This document shows positions 22,491-32,400 of a stretch of DNA of 45,625 nt, piece by piece. The translations under genes were made by a program, and so were the position numbers. The stretch is taken from assembly GCA_003211275.1 (NCBI GenBank), contig QCTE01000011.1, positions 1 to 45,625 of the forward strand. The letters run 5' to 3'. The notes under the pieces were generated by a model. The model saw nothing but the letters and a program-made list of their open reading frames with translations. It did not search any database and was not told the origin of the DNA. Position 1 is the first letter of the stretch, and every line of letters starts with the position of its first letter. The stretch is from Synechococcus sp. AG-673-A03 (GTDB lineage: Bacteria > Cyanobacteriota > Cyanobacteriia > PCC-6307 > Cyanobiaceae).

Positions 22491-22650
22491 CACTTGGCTT
22501 GTGAAGTTCTGTAAAGAATACTAGCCCGTTTGTAAAGCTGTGTAACTAAGTGATTGTGCTGATCGATCTCTCGCCAACACCGCTGCCGTATCAGGAGCAA
22601 GGTCTATGGCTGGGCTTTATGGCTAGGTTTCGTGCCCGCCTCGATTGACT

Positions 22651-23319
22651 ATGACGCGCACGATTGCCGTAAGCGGCGCCTCGGGCAAAACAGGCTTCCG
22701 TGTTGCCGAAGAAGTCCTGGCTTCAGGCGATCAGGCCAGGCTGCTTCTGCGTCCCGATTCTCAGATTCCCTCATCACTGGAGGGCTGTGAACAGCACCGA
22801 CTCAGCTTGATGGATTCCAGCGCCTTGGACGACTCTCTGCGCGGCGTGGACGCGCTGGTGATCGCGACAGGAGCACGTCCATCCGTTGACCTGACGGGGC
22901 CCATGAAAGTCGATGCTTGGGGCGTCGAACGACAGGTCGAGAGTTGCCAGCGCCTTGGTGTGAAGCGCGTGGTGCTGGTCAGTTCCTTATGCGCAGGGCG
23001 TTGGAAACACCCACTCAACCTGTTTGGCTTAATCCTGGTTTGGAAGCGTGTTGGTGAGCGCAATCTGGAAAACAGTGGGCTCGACTGGACAGTGATCAGA
23101 CCTGGTGGACTCAATGAACGCGAAGACGATCTGGACGAGGAAGGCGTGCTGTGGACTGGAGCTGACAAGCAGGAAAGCGATTCAATCCCTCGCCGCCTGG
23201 TTGCACGCTGCTGCATCGAAGCCTTGAACACCTCCGATTCGATCGGAAAAATCCTTGAGGTCACCAGTTCCAAGCAGCAGCCCGTGGTGAGCTTGCAGGA
23301 CGCAATCGTCAGCTGTTGA
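22651..23319 (+). CDS. Atypical SDR, NAD(P)-binding protein
   Basis: ATG 22651 (MTRTIAVSGASGKTGFRVAEE) gives 222 residues. GASGKTGF is the nucleotide-binding loop of the atypical SDR group (NmrA/Ycf39/Tic62-like). GVKRVVLVSSLCAGRWKHPLN and SGLDWTVIRPGGLNE are the usual later signatures. The active-site YxxxK is replaced (WKRVGERN), so it may be a non-catalytic or unusual reductase. In cyanobacteria and plastids related proteins assist PSII assembly or bind FNR. It begins near an upstream intergenic region with no clear operator. Confidence 0.85.
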   Translation: MTRTIAVSGASGKTGFRVAEEVLASGDQARLLLRPDSQIPSSLEGCEQHRLSLMDSSALDDSLRGVDALVIATGARPSVDLTGPMKVDAWGVERQVESCQRLGVKRVVLVSSLCAGRWKHPLNLFGLILVWKRVGERNLENSGLDWTVIRPGGLNEREDDLDEEGVLWTGADKQESDSIPRRLVARCCIEALNTSDSIGKILEVTSSKQQPVVSLQDAIVSC

Positions 23320-23405
23320 GTCGCTAATGGCAACCGAATCCTGACAACATCGAGAGGGCAGAACGCGAGGCATGATCATGATCTCCTCCGTTGTGCTGCA
23401 GTTCT

Positions 23406-23633
23406 GTGCCCTGGAAGCCGGCCGAAGCCTGGACCAGCCTCACCCCCCGTGCAGGACGCCGCCATTTCCGCGTAGTGCTGCAGGGCGGACGCGGCTCTGA
23501 ACGCTGGGTTGAGCTGGCTTCACTGCTGGAGCCTCAAGTGCGACTCAGAGAACGCTGGACGCAGCTTCAAGACAAGGCGCAATGGCAGAGCGGCTGGCAG
23601 CCGATCCCCCCAGACGACTCAGACGGAATCTGA
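23406..23633 (+). CDS. TIGR02450-type small Trp-rich protein
   Basis: GTG 23406 is the likely start (TTG 23391 is in frame, TGA closes upstream). The 75 residues follow the TIGR02450 pattern: KPAEAWTSLTPRAGRRHFRVVLQGG, then RWVELASLLEPQVRLRERWTQLQDKAQWQSGWQPI. Several Trp are regularly spaced. Function of the family is unknown. It overlaps the convergent methyltransferase gene by 15 bases. Confidence 0.8.
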   Translation: MPWKPAEAWTSLTPRAGRRHFRVVLQGGRGSERWVELASLLEPQVRLRERWTQLQDKAQWQSGWQPIPPDDSDGI

Positions 23634-24308
23634 ATCCAAGGGCTTGCTAGCGATCACTGCAAAAAAAGGATCTCCCTTCGCGCCGACCCAACCGAGAGGG
23701 CCGGGTTGCTGCGTCTGTTCAGCAACCAATTCAGGCTTAGGCCATCCCTGCGCCATCATCACCTCGGCGACGTAGCGAAGGTGGTCGCCGTCACCGCCAT
23801 CAGTCCAGATCTGAGGCGCCTTTGTGAAGAACATGCGATTGCTGAAAGCACAGATGACCTGCCCCTTGGGGCGGGTGATGCGCAGCAGCTCGGCGGCCAC
23901 AGACTCCGGCTGCTGCAGATACTGCCAGCCGGCCACGATCAAGGTGCAGTCGACACTGGCGTCGTCGAGGGGAAGAATCTGATCGCGATTCAGGTTCTGC
24001 ACCCAGTGACGATCGAGACGCGGATTGGCCTGCAACTCCTGAGCATTCAATCCATGGCCGATCACCTGCTCGTAGTGCTGTTCCTCGGGCAGATGACTCA
24101 CCCAGCTGCTCATCAGATCAAGAACAACCGCACAACTGGGGATGCGGTCGCGATAGAGCTGGGTCAAGCGCGAACGAAACGCTGCATCGAGATGCTGAAC
24201 AAAGCGGGGGTCGCTGTAAAACAGCGCATCATCGCTGTCATCGAGCTTGAAGCGCTCGTTGTCGTTCAAGACCTGCACGGCCACGGGTAATTCCTGATGT
24301 CCAATCAA
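23619..24308 (-). CDS. SAM-dependent methyltransferase-like protein
   Basis: The frame is open up to 24509, but the first 67 residues look like anti-parallel noise of the neighbouring gene. I place the start at TTG 24308 or GTG 24284. Signatures are CAVVLDLMSSWVSHLPE (motif I, though the Gly-rich loop reads DLMSSW), DASVDCTLIVAGWQYLQQPE (motif post-II) and LLRITRPKGQVICAFSNRMF. The weak glycine loop makes SAM binding less certain. It ends in FFAVIASKPLDSDSV. It lies about 80 bp past the CrtISO-like gene on the same strand, so the two may be co-transcribed. Confidence 0.75.
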   Translation of the reverse strand: MIGHQELPVAVQVLNDNERFKLDDSDDALFYSDPRFVQHLDAAFRSRLTQLYRDRIPSCAVVLDLMSSWVSHLPEEQHYEQVIGHGLNAQELQANPRLDRHWVQNLNRDQILPLDDASVDCTLIVAGWQYLQQPESVAAELLRITRPKGQVICAFSNRMFFTKAPQIWTDGGDGDHLRYVAEVMMAQGWPKPELVAEQTQQPGPLGWVGAKGDPFFAVIASKPLDSDSV

Positions 24309-24385
24309 CCCGGAACTTAAAGAAACCGACGACGAAGCGCGTCCATGGGCGCGTTGCAATGCGCAGCTGGTAGGTGTGTGGTTGA

Positions 24386-25921
24386 TCAAAGAGACAAGCT
24401 CTCCAGCAATTGCTTCTGAGCCCGCTGTCCGGTGATCGCATGGGCAGCCATCGCTCCACTGGCGGCCACAGGCGGAATGCCGATACCAGGGAAGGTGCTG
24501 GCTCCACATTGAAGAAAACCTTGCACAGGCGTCTGCACACCTGGGAACAACCCCTTGGCAGCCGACAGCGCTGGGCCATAACTGCCCTGATGCACCGACA
24601 GGAAATGACGATGGGTGAGAGGCGTGCCCTCCATCACGATCCGACAGCGGCTGCGCAGATCCGGGATGCGCTGCTCAAGCACCTGCCAGAACACCGAACA
24701 GCGCTGCTCCCGCTGCTTGTCGTAGGCAGCCGTTGAACGTTCCAAACCACTCCAGTGCGACCACGGTTCATTGGCCGGTGTGTAGGCATGCAGAACGTGC
24801 TGACCGGCAGGCGCCATCGCGGCATCAAGCGCCGACGGAATCGAAACCACCACGGCATTGCGTTCGGCCTCGATTCCCCTTTCCCAGTCTCCAACCCACA
24901 CCGTATGAATGGGCAGATCCTCGAGGCCACTGGCATCAAAGCCCAGGTGCAGATGGAGAAAGGAAGCGCAGGCTGGAGTCTCTAGGCGTTGATGGCGCCA
25001 GGAAGGCGATGTCGCCTCAGGCAACAGCTTCGCCGTACTCCAGGCATCGGCATTACTGACCACATGATCCGCAGCGAACTGTTCACCATTGACCAGCTCG
25101 ACGCCGACGGCCCTGTCTCCATCCAGCAAGACCCGCTTCACCCGGGCGCCAAGGCGCAGGCTGCCGCCATGTTTCTCAAGACCACGGACGAGGGCCTGAA
25201 CCACAGAAGCACTCCCACCCTTGGGGAAATCAAGACAGGCCTCAGGTTCAAACCATTCACCAAACAGTGTTGCCATCGCTGCCGCATTGGTGTCGGCCAT
25301 GGGCATTCCACTGATCAGAAAACAGAGCAGATCAACCCAATGGCGAAGGAAGGGATCCTGAAGGTGACGATCCACCAGCGGACCGAAGGCACCGCTGAGA
25401 TGGCGCAGAGCCGGTAGGTGGGGGAGCAATCGACCGCTGCGTCGCAGAAGTGGTCCAAGACCGTCGAGTCCACCCGGCGGTAGTGCCAGTAACGGCAGTG
25501 CGTCCGCCGCTGCTGCGATGGGCTGCAACACCTCAGCGAAACGACGCCACTCCTCGACCGCCGCCGTTCCTCGCAGATCAGCGACAACCTGTTCGAAACC
25601 GTCAGCGCCCACCCCGATTCGCAGATGTCCCTCTGGGAACAACACATCCCAGTCTCGATAGGGGATGACCTCAAGAGGTTCATCCAAGGCTTTGAGAATC
25701 TGAGCCAACGGGTTGCTGCTTGGCCATCGGCCAAGTCCGCTCCAGAGAGAAGGGCCTGATTCGAACTGATAGCCCTGCCGCTCAAATCCATGTGCGGCTC
25801 CGCCCGGATGGCCATGAGCTTCGAGAACCATCACCTCATGGCCAGCTCTGGCACAGAGCGCAGCACAACAGAGACCACCGATACCGCTGCCGATCACGAT
25901 CACCTCACACTTGGTGGTCAT
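24386..25921 (-). CDS. CrtISO/phytoene-desaturase-like FAD oxidoreductase
   Basis: From ATG 25921 (MTTKCEVIVIGSGIGGLCCAAL) the protein has 511 residues; the frame reaches 25987 but the extra residues precede the Rossmann motif. VIGSGIGGLCCAALCARAGHEVMVLEAHGHPGGAAHGF is the FAD site. Further conserved parts are FPKGGSASVVQALVRGLEKHGG, VVSNADAW and the C-terminal QCGASTFPGIGIPPVAASGAMAA. This is the carotenoid isomerase/retinol-saturase-like branch. Cyanobacteria usually carry true CrtH elsewhere, so this may be a paralogue with another polyene substrate. It is divergent from the rhomboid gene. Confidence 0.9.
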   Translation of the reverse strand: MTTKCEVIVIGSGIGGLCCAALCARAGHEVMVLEAHGHPGGAAHGFERQGYQFESGPSLWSGLGRWPSSNPLAQILKALDEPLEVIPYRDWDVLFPEGHLRIGVGADGFEQVVADLRGTAAVEEWRRFAEVLQPIAAAADALPLLALPPGGLDGLGPLLRRSGRLLPHLPALRHLSGAFGPLVDRHLQDPFLRHWVDLLCFLISGMPMADTNAAAMATLFGEWFEPEACLDFPKGGSASVVQALVRGLEKHGGSLRLGARVKRVLLDGDRAVGVELVNGEQFAADHVVSNADAWSTAKLLPEATSPSWRHQRLETPACASFLHLHLGFDASGLEDLPIHTVWVGDWERGIEAERNAVVVSIPSALDAAMAPAGQHVLHAYTPANEPWSHWSGLERSTAAYDKQREQRCSVFWQVLEQRIPDLRSRCRIVMEGTPLTHRHFLSVHQGSYGPALSAAKGLFPGVQTPVQGFLQCGASTFPGIGIPPVAASGAMAAHAITGQRAQKQLLESLSL

Positions 25922-25979
25922 GCTGTGATCCGCTCGGTGTCTGGTCAGTTCATAGCGGGTCGGAGCTGAATTCCGACAC

Positions 25980-26597
25980 ATGAACATCGGCTGTCACCAA
26001 CATGGCGAACCGAGATCGGCCAAAAACTGCTTCAGTGATCAGAGAGAACATGTGGCTGGATTGATCGCTCTGCCTCTGATTCTGCTGGGCTTGGCCTGGC
26101 TTCAGGAACTGGTGGATCAACTGCTCCTCGGCGGTCGCTGGAACCTGGCGATGGGTCCTGGAACACCTTGGTGGACCTTGTTCACAGCACCATTCAGCCA
26201 CCAAGGCTTCGGCCATCTACTCACGAACAGCCTGGTGTTCCTACCGCTGAGCTATCTCGTACTGGCCAGAAGCCAGAGGGCTTATCTGAGCATCTGGATT
26301 GCCGTAATCGTTCTGGAGATTCCGGTCTGGCTGTTTTGGCCGGTTGGTTCGCACGGCTTGTCCGGAGTGGTCTACGGGTTGCTGGGCTATCTGGTGCTGA
26401 TCGGTTTTCTGGAACGACGTCCTCTGTCGATCCTGCTGAGCACCATCGCGCTGCTGCTCTACGGAAGCGCCCTGCCTGGCCTGCTTCCCTGGGCATCTCC
26501 CACTGGCGTGAGCTGGATCGGACATGCATCCGGATTTGCAGCCGGAATGCTGGCTGCACTGGCGGTCCATCAATCGCCGGATCAGCTGGCTGACTGA
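25980..26597 (+). CDS. Rhomboid-family intramembrane serine protease
   Basis: ATG 25980 gives 205 residues. The catalytic dyad is visible: Ser128 in SHGLSGVVYGLLGY and His182 in WIGHASGFAAG. FSHQGFGHLLTNSLVFLPL near 72-90 carries the conserved His and Asn. Six hydrophobic segments are present. Rhomboids cut single-pass membrane proteins within the bilayer; substrates here are unknown, although several one-TM proteins are encoded nearby. The end overlaps a convergent gene by 16 bases. Confidence 0.92.
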   Translation: MNIGCHQHGEPRSAKNCFSDQREHVAGLIALPLILLGLAWLQELVDQLLLGGRWNLAMGPGTPWWTLFTAPFSHQGFGHLLTNSLVFLPLSYLVLARSQRAYLSIWIAVIVLEIPVWLFWPVGSHGLSGVVYGLLGYLVLIGFLERRPLSILLSTIALLLYGSALPGLLPWASPTGVSWIGHASGFAAGMLAALAVHQSPDQLAD

Positions 26598-26851
26598 TCG
26601 CTGTCGGCACCCTGCTCAGCAGCCTCGATTTTGAACAGGAAGCGACTGGAAAGACGCACCGCGAGTACGGAGGCAGCAGCCCCATAGCCGATGAAGGTGG
26701 CGGCCTGACCGAAACTCCCTTCTTGATAAAGATCAGCGTGGAGAAGCAACCAATCCACGAGTGAGGAAGCAGTGCCCCAAATCACGACCCAGACCGAAAC
26801 GTAAATCACTCCCCGTGAGGTGTTGTTCAAGACGAGACAGCAAGCACTCAA
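26582..26851 (-). CDS. Two-TM small membrane protein
   Basis: The frame opens at TTG 26851 (89 residues); a GTG inside at the VIYVSVWVVI position may be the true start. Two membrane spans (IYVSVWVVIWGTASSLVDWLLL and AATFIGYGAAASVLAVRL) and an acidic tail (FKIEAAEQGADSDQSAS) are seen. No family is recognised. Confidence 0.6.
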   Translation of the reverse strand: MSACCLVLNNTSRGVIYVSVWVVIWGTASSLVDWLLLHADLYQEGSFGQAATFIGYGAAASVLAVRLSSRFLFKIEAAEQGADSDQSAS

Positions 26852-26868
26852 TCAACGCTAAGTGAACC

Positions 26869-27171
26869 TCAGTCGCGTCTCAGCCAGGAATCGGCCCCTG
26901 CGAACCAATCGCCGAGGTCATCGGCCTTGGGACTGTGCTGCTGGTCGGGTTCGGCACTGCCCAGATCAAGGCCATCGAGAAGGCTGTCAAGACCTTCGAG
27001 AGGGCGCCCAGAAAGTTGTTGCCGCCGAGCACGACGCAGCCAGGACGAGACCGTGCGATCGCGGTCGGCGAATTTTTGGAGATAAACACGATCCGACAGA
27101 CTGACACTGGACCCCTCAGCCACTCGCCGAAGGATTGACTGCAGTTTCAGGCGGGTGCTGGTGGTGAGCAT
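26869..27171 (-). CDS. Unknown 100-aa basic protein
   Basis: ATG 27171 starts MLTTSTRLKLQSILRRVAEG. The first 60 residues are helical and basic (SLSDRVYLQKFADRDRTVSSWLRRARRQQL), followed by a Asp/Leu-rich linker (GLDSLLDGLDLG) and a short Trp-containing end (LGDWFAGADSWLRR). I recall similar proteins in marine picocyanobacteria, without known function. Confidence 0.7.
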   Translation of the reverse strand: MLTTSTRLKLQSILRRVAEGSSVSLSDRVYLQKFADRDRTVSSWLRRARRQQLSGRPLEGLDSLLDGLDLGSAEPDQQHSPKADDLGDWFAGADSWLRRD

Positions 27172-27312
27172 GGCCCGAACACTACGAACTGGTGACGTTA
27201 TGGCTTGTCATAGCGACAACGATGCCAGCGATCAAATCCATCGGCGCAGACAGACAAGACAACAATCAATGGCTACAACACAGGGCAGTGATGAACAGTG
27301 AGAGGAGCATCA

Positions 27313-27522
27313 ATGAGTGATCAGGAACAGCAAAGACCTGTCGTGATTCAACAGGGTGGCAACGGGATTGGACTTGTTCTTGCCGCATTGATCGTGGGTG
27401 GCGCCATCGTCTACGCCGTCAACATCTGGTCCAATACTCAGCAACAGAAGCTCAGAGTGCCGGCAGAAGCGATCCAGAAAGGCGTTGAATCAGTGAAAGA
27501 AGCGATCAAGCCTGGGTCTTGA
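27313..27522 (+). CDS. Small one-TM protein with Gln-rich start
   Basis: ATG 27313 (MSDQEQQRPVVIQQGG) is preferred over ATG 27298. The 69 residues have one membrane span (about 18-36, IGLVLAALIVGGAIVYAVNI) and a basic, helical tail (KLRVPAEAIQKGVESVKEAIKPG). Function is unknown; the tail may be an amphipathic helix. Confidence 0.6.
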   Translation: MSDQEQQRPVVIQQGGNGIGLVLAALIVGGAIVYAVNIWSNTQQQKLRVPAEAIQKGVESVKEAIKPGS

Positions 27523-27655
27523 ATGAGCCTCATTACGCTCCAGCTTTGAACATAGCGAGCAGATCATTCAGAAAGCCTAGAAATAGAATGTCCTGCAGGA
27601 ATCAAGACTCCTGCACAAACACAAACCATCCAATATCAAAATCACTGATCAACAC

Positions 27656-28279
27656 ATGAAGAGCTTTGTTGCCATCGTTCTTTCAATCACAACCCTGCTA
27701 GCAGGCTGTACAGCATCAGATCGATTTGAAGAAAAAACATTTCTGAGCAATGGCCCCTTCCAACAAGGAACCATCGGGATTGACAGGTCAAAACTGCAGA
27801 CAGTCGTGACATGGTGCAGCCCAACTCTTCTGCAAATGGCGGTTTACGACGACGTTGAAGAGACCTACCCCATGCAGTACGAGCGGTTGGAAGGACAGGA
27901 CCATCCACTCCAGGTCTCCGTGACGGTATTTCCTCAAGACTTGCCGTTCAGCTATGCCTCGGACTACAGCACACCAACGGATGTCACCAGTGTCTGCAGC
28001 CCTGCAAGCATTCAAACGACTCTGAGCACTGAGACGGGAACATCAGTGGACCTCAACGAGAACCTGGGACAAGTGTTTGAGGTCAGAAGCGACAAACTGG
28101 CGGCCGTGACGGTGGATTGCGTTGCAGGCAAAGCTGGTTATTCAGAAATCAGTCAATATCGCGGACCGGACTATGGACAGAAAGGAGGAGTAGTTCTGAT
28201 CCCAGCGGGCGAAGCCTCGGACGTAACTGCGGAATGCAAAGATAAGAGTTTCTCAATTAAAATCAGCGCAGCAAAATAA
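27656..28279 (+). CDS. Predicted lipoprotein
   Basis: A signal peptide with a lipobox (ITTLLAGCTAS; Cys18) opens the 207-residue protein, so it is probably a lipid-anchored outer-surface, periplasmic or lumen protein. The mature part is beta-rich with at least four further Cys (WCSPTLL, VCSPAS, VDCVAGK, AECKDK) that could form disulphides. No domain is recognisable. It marks the beginning of the lower-G+C stretch. A palindrome TCCTGCAGGA and the inverted repeat TGCAGGA/TCCTGCA lie just upstream. Confidence 0.78.
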   Translation: MKSFVAIVLSITTLLAGCTASDRFEEKTFLSNGPFQQGTIGIDRSKLQTVVTWCSPTLLQMAVYDDVEETYPMQYERLEGQDHPLQVSVTVFPQDLPFSYASDYSTPTDVTSVCSPASIQTTLSTETGTSVDLNENLGQVFEVRSDKLAAVTVDCVAGKAGYSEISQYRGPDYGQKGGVVLIPAGEASDVTAECKDKSFSIKISAAK

Positions 28280-28361
28280 TCATCACGGAGTCAGTATAAA
28301 TACATTCCAGAGCAATGTTTAACTTAGAAAGCAGCGCAGGAAAACATCCAGCCCTGATCAA

Positions 28362-28697
28362 TTAACGCTCATCAAACGATTTCAGAACCTTGTCCAGAAC
28401 AATGATATTTCTCATATGCTGAACCTCTGTGAGCCCGTTGATGCTCATAAACTCAGCGAGACGATCCGGATAGTCAATAATTTCACGACCGGTATCAACA
28501 AACTGGCAAAAAGCCTTCAGCAGCTCATCCTTATTGTCGGCACGCTGAATAGCACAGCAGCACCAATTGATTGCAGCATGTTCTAGAAGCTGATGATCTC
28601 GAAGCTGCAACCTTAGATTCTTAATTACTGCCTTTGTTCTTCTTACATAAAGAGCCCATGCCAGGCCAAGACACACCAAAACAATTGTCTGTAGCAC
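28362..28697 (-). CDS. Membrane-anchored helical protein
   Basis: The 111 residues begin with a hydrophobic span (LQTIVLVCLGLAWALYV) and continue with a helical soluble part with Cys cluster (NWCCCAIQRADNKDEL) and charged helices (FVDTGREIIDYPDRLAEF). An N-terminal signal anchor is likely. Function is unknown. Confidence 0.65.
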   Translation of the reverse strand: MLQTIVLVCLGLAWALYVRRTKAVIKNLRLQLRDHQLLEHAAINWCCCAIQRADNKDELLKAFCQFVDTGREIIDYPDRLAEFMSINGLTEVQHMRNIIVLDKVLKSFDER

Positions 28698-28743
28698 ACA
28701 CTCATGGCAACTAGAGAAAGACTAATCCAAGCGGAACGTCATG

Positions 28744-28920
28744 TCATTTCGCAACAGCCTTTGACTCAGAAGAAGACTCATCAATCACCAACGACTTTTG
28801 ATTCGGCTCTTGTTCTTCCGCTGACTCTTGAAAAACAATGTCTATTTCAGCGACCCAAGCAACGATCGCAATTAAACCGACAACGGTTCCAATCACTAAA
28901 GCGATCCGTCGATTCGACAT
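28744..28920 (-). CDS. Small one-TM protein with acidic tail
   Basis: ATG 28920 (MSNRRIALVIGTVVGL) gives 58 residues with one membrane span (RIALVIGTVVGLIAIVAWVAEI) and an acidic tail (ESAEEQEPNQKSLVIDESSSES). The longer frame to 29004 does not add a convincing part. Unknown function; it follows a 43-aa mini-gene on the same strand. Confidence 0.55.
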   Translation of the reverse strand: MSNRRIALVIGTVVGLIAIVAWVAEIDIVFQESAEEQEPNQKSLVIDESSSESKAVAK

Positions 28921-29008
28921 GCAACTCATTGAATCAGGAGCCGAGACTACAACGAAAGGGCTTGCAGCAGCCTGCACAGGCAACCAAGCCAAAGATGCTG
29001 TCACCGAA

Positions 29009-29140
29009 CTAGGGAATCAGGTCAAACCACATAATTAAGACAATGCCAACAGGAACAGAGGAAAGGCCAGCCAACAAAAATGAAAGCAGCAACGCGTCAC
29101 TCAACCCATACTGCGCTTTGAAGTCGATAGCCGTTGACAT
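29009..29140 (-). CDS. 43-aa single-TM micro-protein
   Basis: ATG 29140 to TAG 29009. A polar start (MSTAIDFKAQYGLSDA) precedes one membrane span (LLLSFLLAGLSSVPVGIVLIMWF). The pattern is coherent and lies 88 bp upstream of another one-TM gene on the same strand. Function is unknown. Confidence 0.5.
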   Translation of the reverse strand: MSTAIDFKAQYGLSDALLLSFLLAGLSSVPVGIVLIMWFDLIP

Positions 29141-29403
29141 AGAGACATGGATGAGCCTGCTATCTGCATAATCCCAAGGTGAAGCGCAAACCTGAGGGCA
29201 GGCTGAGAAATCGATGAATCATTTGATAGCCAATAGTCAAGCTTGTGAAATGATGGTCAGAGCAGAAGCGAAAGAAGACTCATAAACTGAACCGCCAAGT
29301 AAGTTGATCAGTCTGACAAGCTGAGCCATCAATGATGAAAGCAAGACTGTATCAACTGAAATGGGCAGCACGAAGCCAATCCAAATAGACCCTGCTTAAT
29401 TTC

Positions 29404-32400
29404 CTATACAAGAGTGACTTGATCAACAGTATCGATTCCCAAAAGGAGCATGATCTGATCACCCGAGGAATCAGTAAACATCAAACCATTATCAACATTT
29501 TTCCAGCTACCACCACTCCCCCTGCCATACACCTGATCAAGATTAATCCTATCTTCATCCACGCTGTAGTCGTGAATCACAGCATATCCATCACCTGTGC
29601 GACCAGTAAAGATGTCATCACCTTGATCTCCCCAGACATCACCTTGACTCACCGCTAGTTCATCATCATCAGCTCCACCGCGGTACGTCACTCCAGCAAC
29701 TCTGCCAGTCACAACATCCTTTCCATCGTTTCCATTCACCAAAGTGCCGGAAGTGATTGTCCCTTCGACACTGATGAGATCATTACCATCACCGCCGGAA
29801 TAAGTACCAAAACCTCCACGCACATGAATTTCGTCATCGCCTTTTTGACCATAAACAAAGTTTTCCTCTCCGCCATATGCGATAAAGACATCTCCTTCTG
29901 AACCGCCAAGATATCGACCTTTACCACCTCTCACAAGAATCTGATCACTGCCCATATTGCCGTTAACGAAATTATCATCACCACCGATGATCTCTACAAC
30001 ATCATCGCCACCCATCATCCGCAGCTTGACATCCCTTTGATTGAGAAGGTAATCATCTTTATCTGCATATTGAAAAATTTCTGGTTTTTTAACGACAGAA
30101 GAGTCACCAGAATCTGGGGTTGGGGTTGGGCTTGGGCTTGGGGTTAAAGCTGCAGCAAAACCAACGAAACCAGGATCTCGAATCACACCTAACTGATCAT
30201 TCCAGTCATACCTTCCATTGTCGCGAACATTGATGGTGAGAGTCTTATCTTGGGCATTCCAAAGAGCACCCTCCCCAGTATTGGCATCATATGTAAAAGC
30301 AACAAAGCTACCTGTCGACTTATCCTTTTTATAAAAGACAGGAGCATCATCATCAGCTCCTATATCATTGAGAACCATTGTGACTGACTGAATCTGCCCA
30401 AACTGAGAAGGATCTGTTGTCGTCACACTGAAGTCGAGCAGATCTGTAAGCGGTTTGATCTTCGCCTCTGACGCAGATCCAACTTGTTGAGACGTACTTG
30501 AGCTCGGTGAAACTGAAGTCGAACTGACTGAATCAGACGTACTTGCCGATTTCGTGCTGACCTTTGCCGTACCGGCATCATTCTTGGCCTGCTCGAGCAT
30601 TTGGCTGGAGACATCTTTGGCAACGTTGACCTGAATTTCATTGCGTGCTGCAGACTCAGAACTTGTTTTGGAGCCAAACAGCGCAATATCATTGGCATCA
30701 GTGGCATCAGAAGCACTTTTGATTGTCGTGAAGTTGGAGTTAGCGACAGACTCAAACTCCTTTTTGATCTTGACTGCAGCTCCCTTCTTCACCAAGCCTT
30801 GTGTGGAGGATTTCGTTGAAGCCCTTGTCTTGGATCCATCCCCGTTGAAATCTTCCTGGTACGACGTTTCATCGATATCGCTTGCATTTAAAAACTCAAT
30901 ACTGGAACTATCAAGCAACAGAGAGTTAGTTTTTTTATCCTCTTCTAAGGTGTACTGCAAATAAGAAACATCAGATTCAGAATTAAATGTTGATGTCTCC
31001 TTAACGATCAAACGATATTCGTCCTTCTTATCTAGCTTCTTTTCAATCGCCAAGGATTCCTTTTTCAACGTCGGCTTACCGCTAGCCTTACGCTCAACAT
31101 CGAGTGAAATATTGAACCTGGAAGCTTTGTCCACAATGTCATAAGTGGTCTCTTGCCCCCCAGTCTTTTCGGTTACAGACAAAATATTATCGATAGATCG
31201 TAATTCTGCTCCATAAGTATCCGTTGCTTTCTTGACAGCAGATTTCTGGTTATAGGAATAAACACCAGTGGTATCGTCCAGATTCATATTAAAGCCGATC
31301 TCTAGAGGCTTTAAATTGGAATGAACGATAGTCGTCGAACGATCAGCTTCAAAAGTATTCTGATTGACATTCATCGTCCAATACTCTTTATCAGTCACGT
31401 CACCAGTGGTTTCCTTCGACTCAACCAAGAGACGAAGGAACGGAGTATCGACAGTGCGTAAAGATTCAATGGCTATTGCAGCAACATCAGTGGTGGTATT
31501 GCCTTCTGTGAATCGCTCATTAACAATTAGGGCATCTCCATCACTATCAAAAAGCGCCTGCCTGGAGTTAGAACCACTGAGCTGAACATATAAACGATTA
31601 GAATCATCAGTGTATAATTTATCAACACCCGAATCCGTTGTCACTGCAGAAAGAGTGAGGTTGTCAGAATTAAAGATTTTGCTATCACCACTAATATCTT
31701 GATTGAGATCTTTTTCAAACAGTTCAGCGTTATCGCTAGACCTCTTACTGGCTTGATCTAAAATCCCAAGTTTGCTGACCTCATAGTGATTCCATTTCGT
31801 CGTGACCTGACCCGCTGCAGTCGTCTCAGTTTCTTTAACAAGCAAGTTATACGATGTAATATCCCCATCCTTCAGAACCGCTTCAGCAGCATAAGCTTTT
31901 TGCTCTTTTTTTATACCACCCCATTTGATTGGAGAAAAATCAACAGAACCTCCGTTGAGATCAACAATTTCAGTGATCTGCGTTCCTTTTTGAAGATATA
32001 AACCACCCTTGCCATCTTCATCTTCGAGCAAGGTGATTCCTGTTTGACCAGTCGTACTTAAATCAGTGGTAATTCGCTTGGTTGTTGGATTGATTGCAGC
32101 AAAATTCTTATCACCATCCAAATCCTGCTTAATCAGTGGTTCAATTTTTCTAACGCTCTTCGAAGTAGTGGCTGAAATGTAGTCAAGATACCAGTCTTTC
32201 TTTCCGACATTTTTCTCCTTTATTTTAAATGTTTGCCAAGACTCCGTTTTGTCACCATCAAATTCTTCTACATTTTTGACAAGTAGCAGATACTTATTAA
32301 TGCTGTCTAGAGGATCAACAAAGGACTCAACAGCATACACCGTGGATTTTGAGCTGGAGTCTTGATCGCCCCACTCAATATCAGGCGTATCTCCCCATTC

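Noticed and set aside
24309-24509. N-terminal extension of the methyltransferase frame
   Set aside because: It overlaps the 3' end of the CrtISO-like gene and reads like antisense noise; a start at 24308 or 24284 is more likely.
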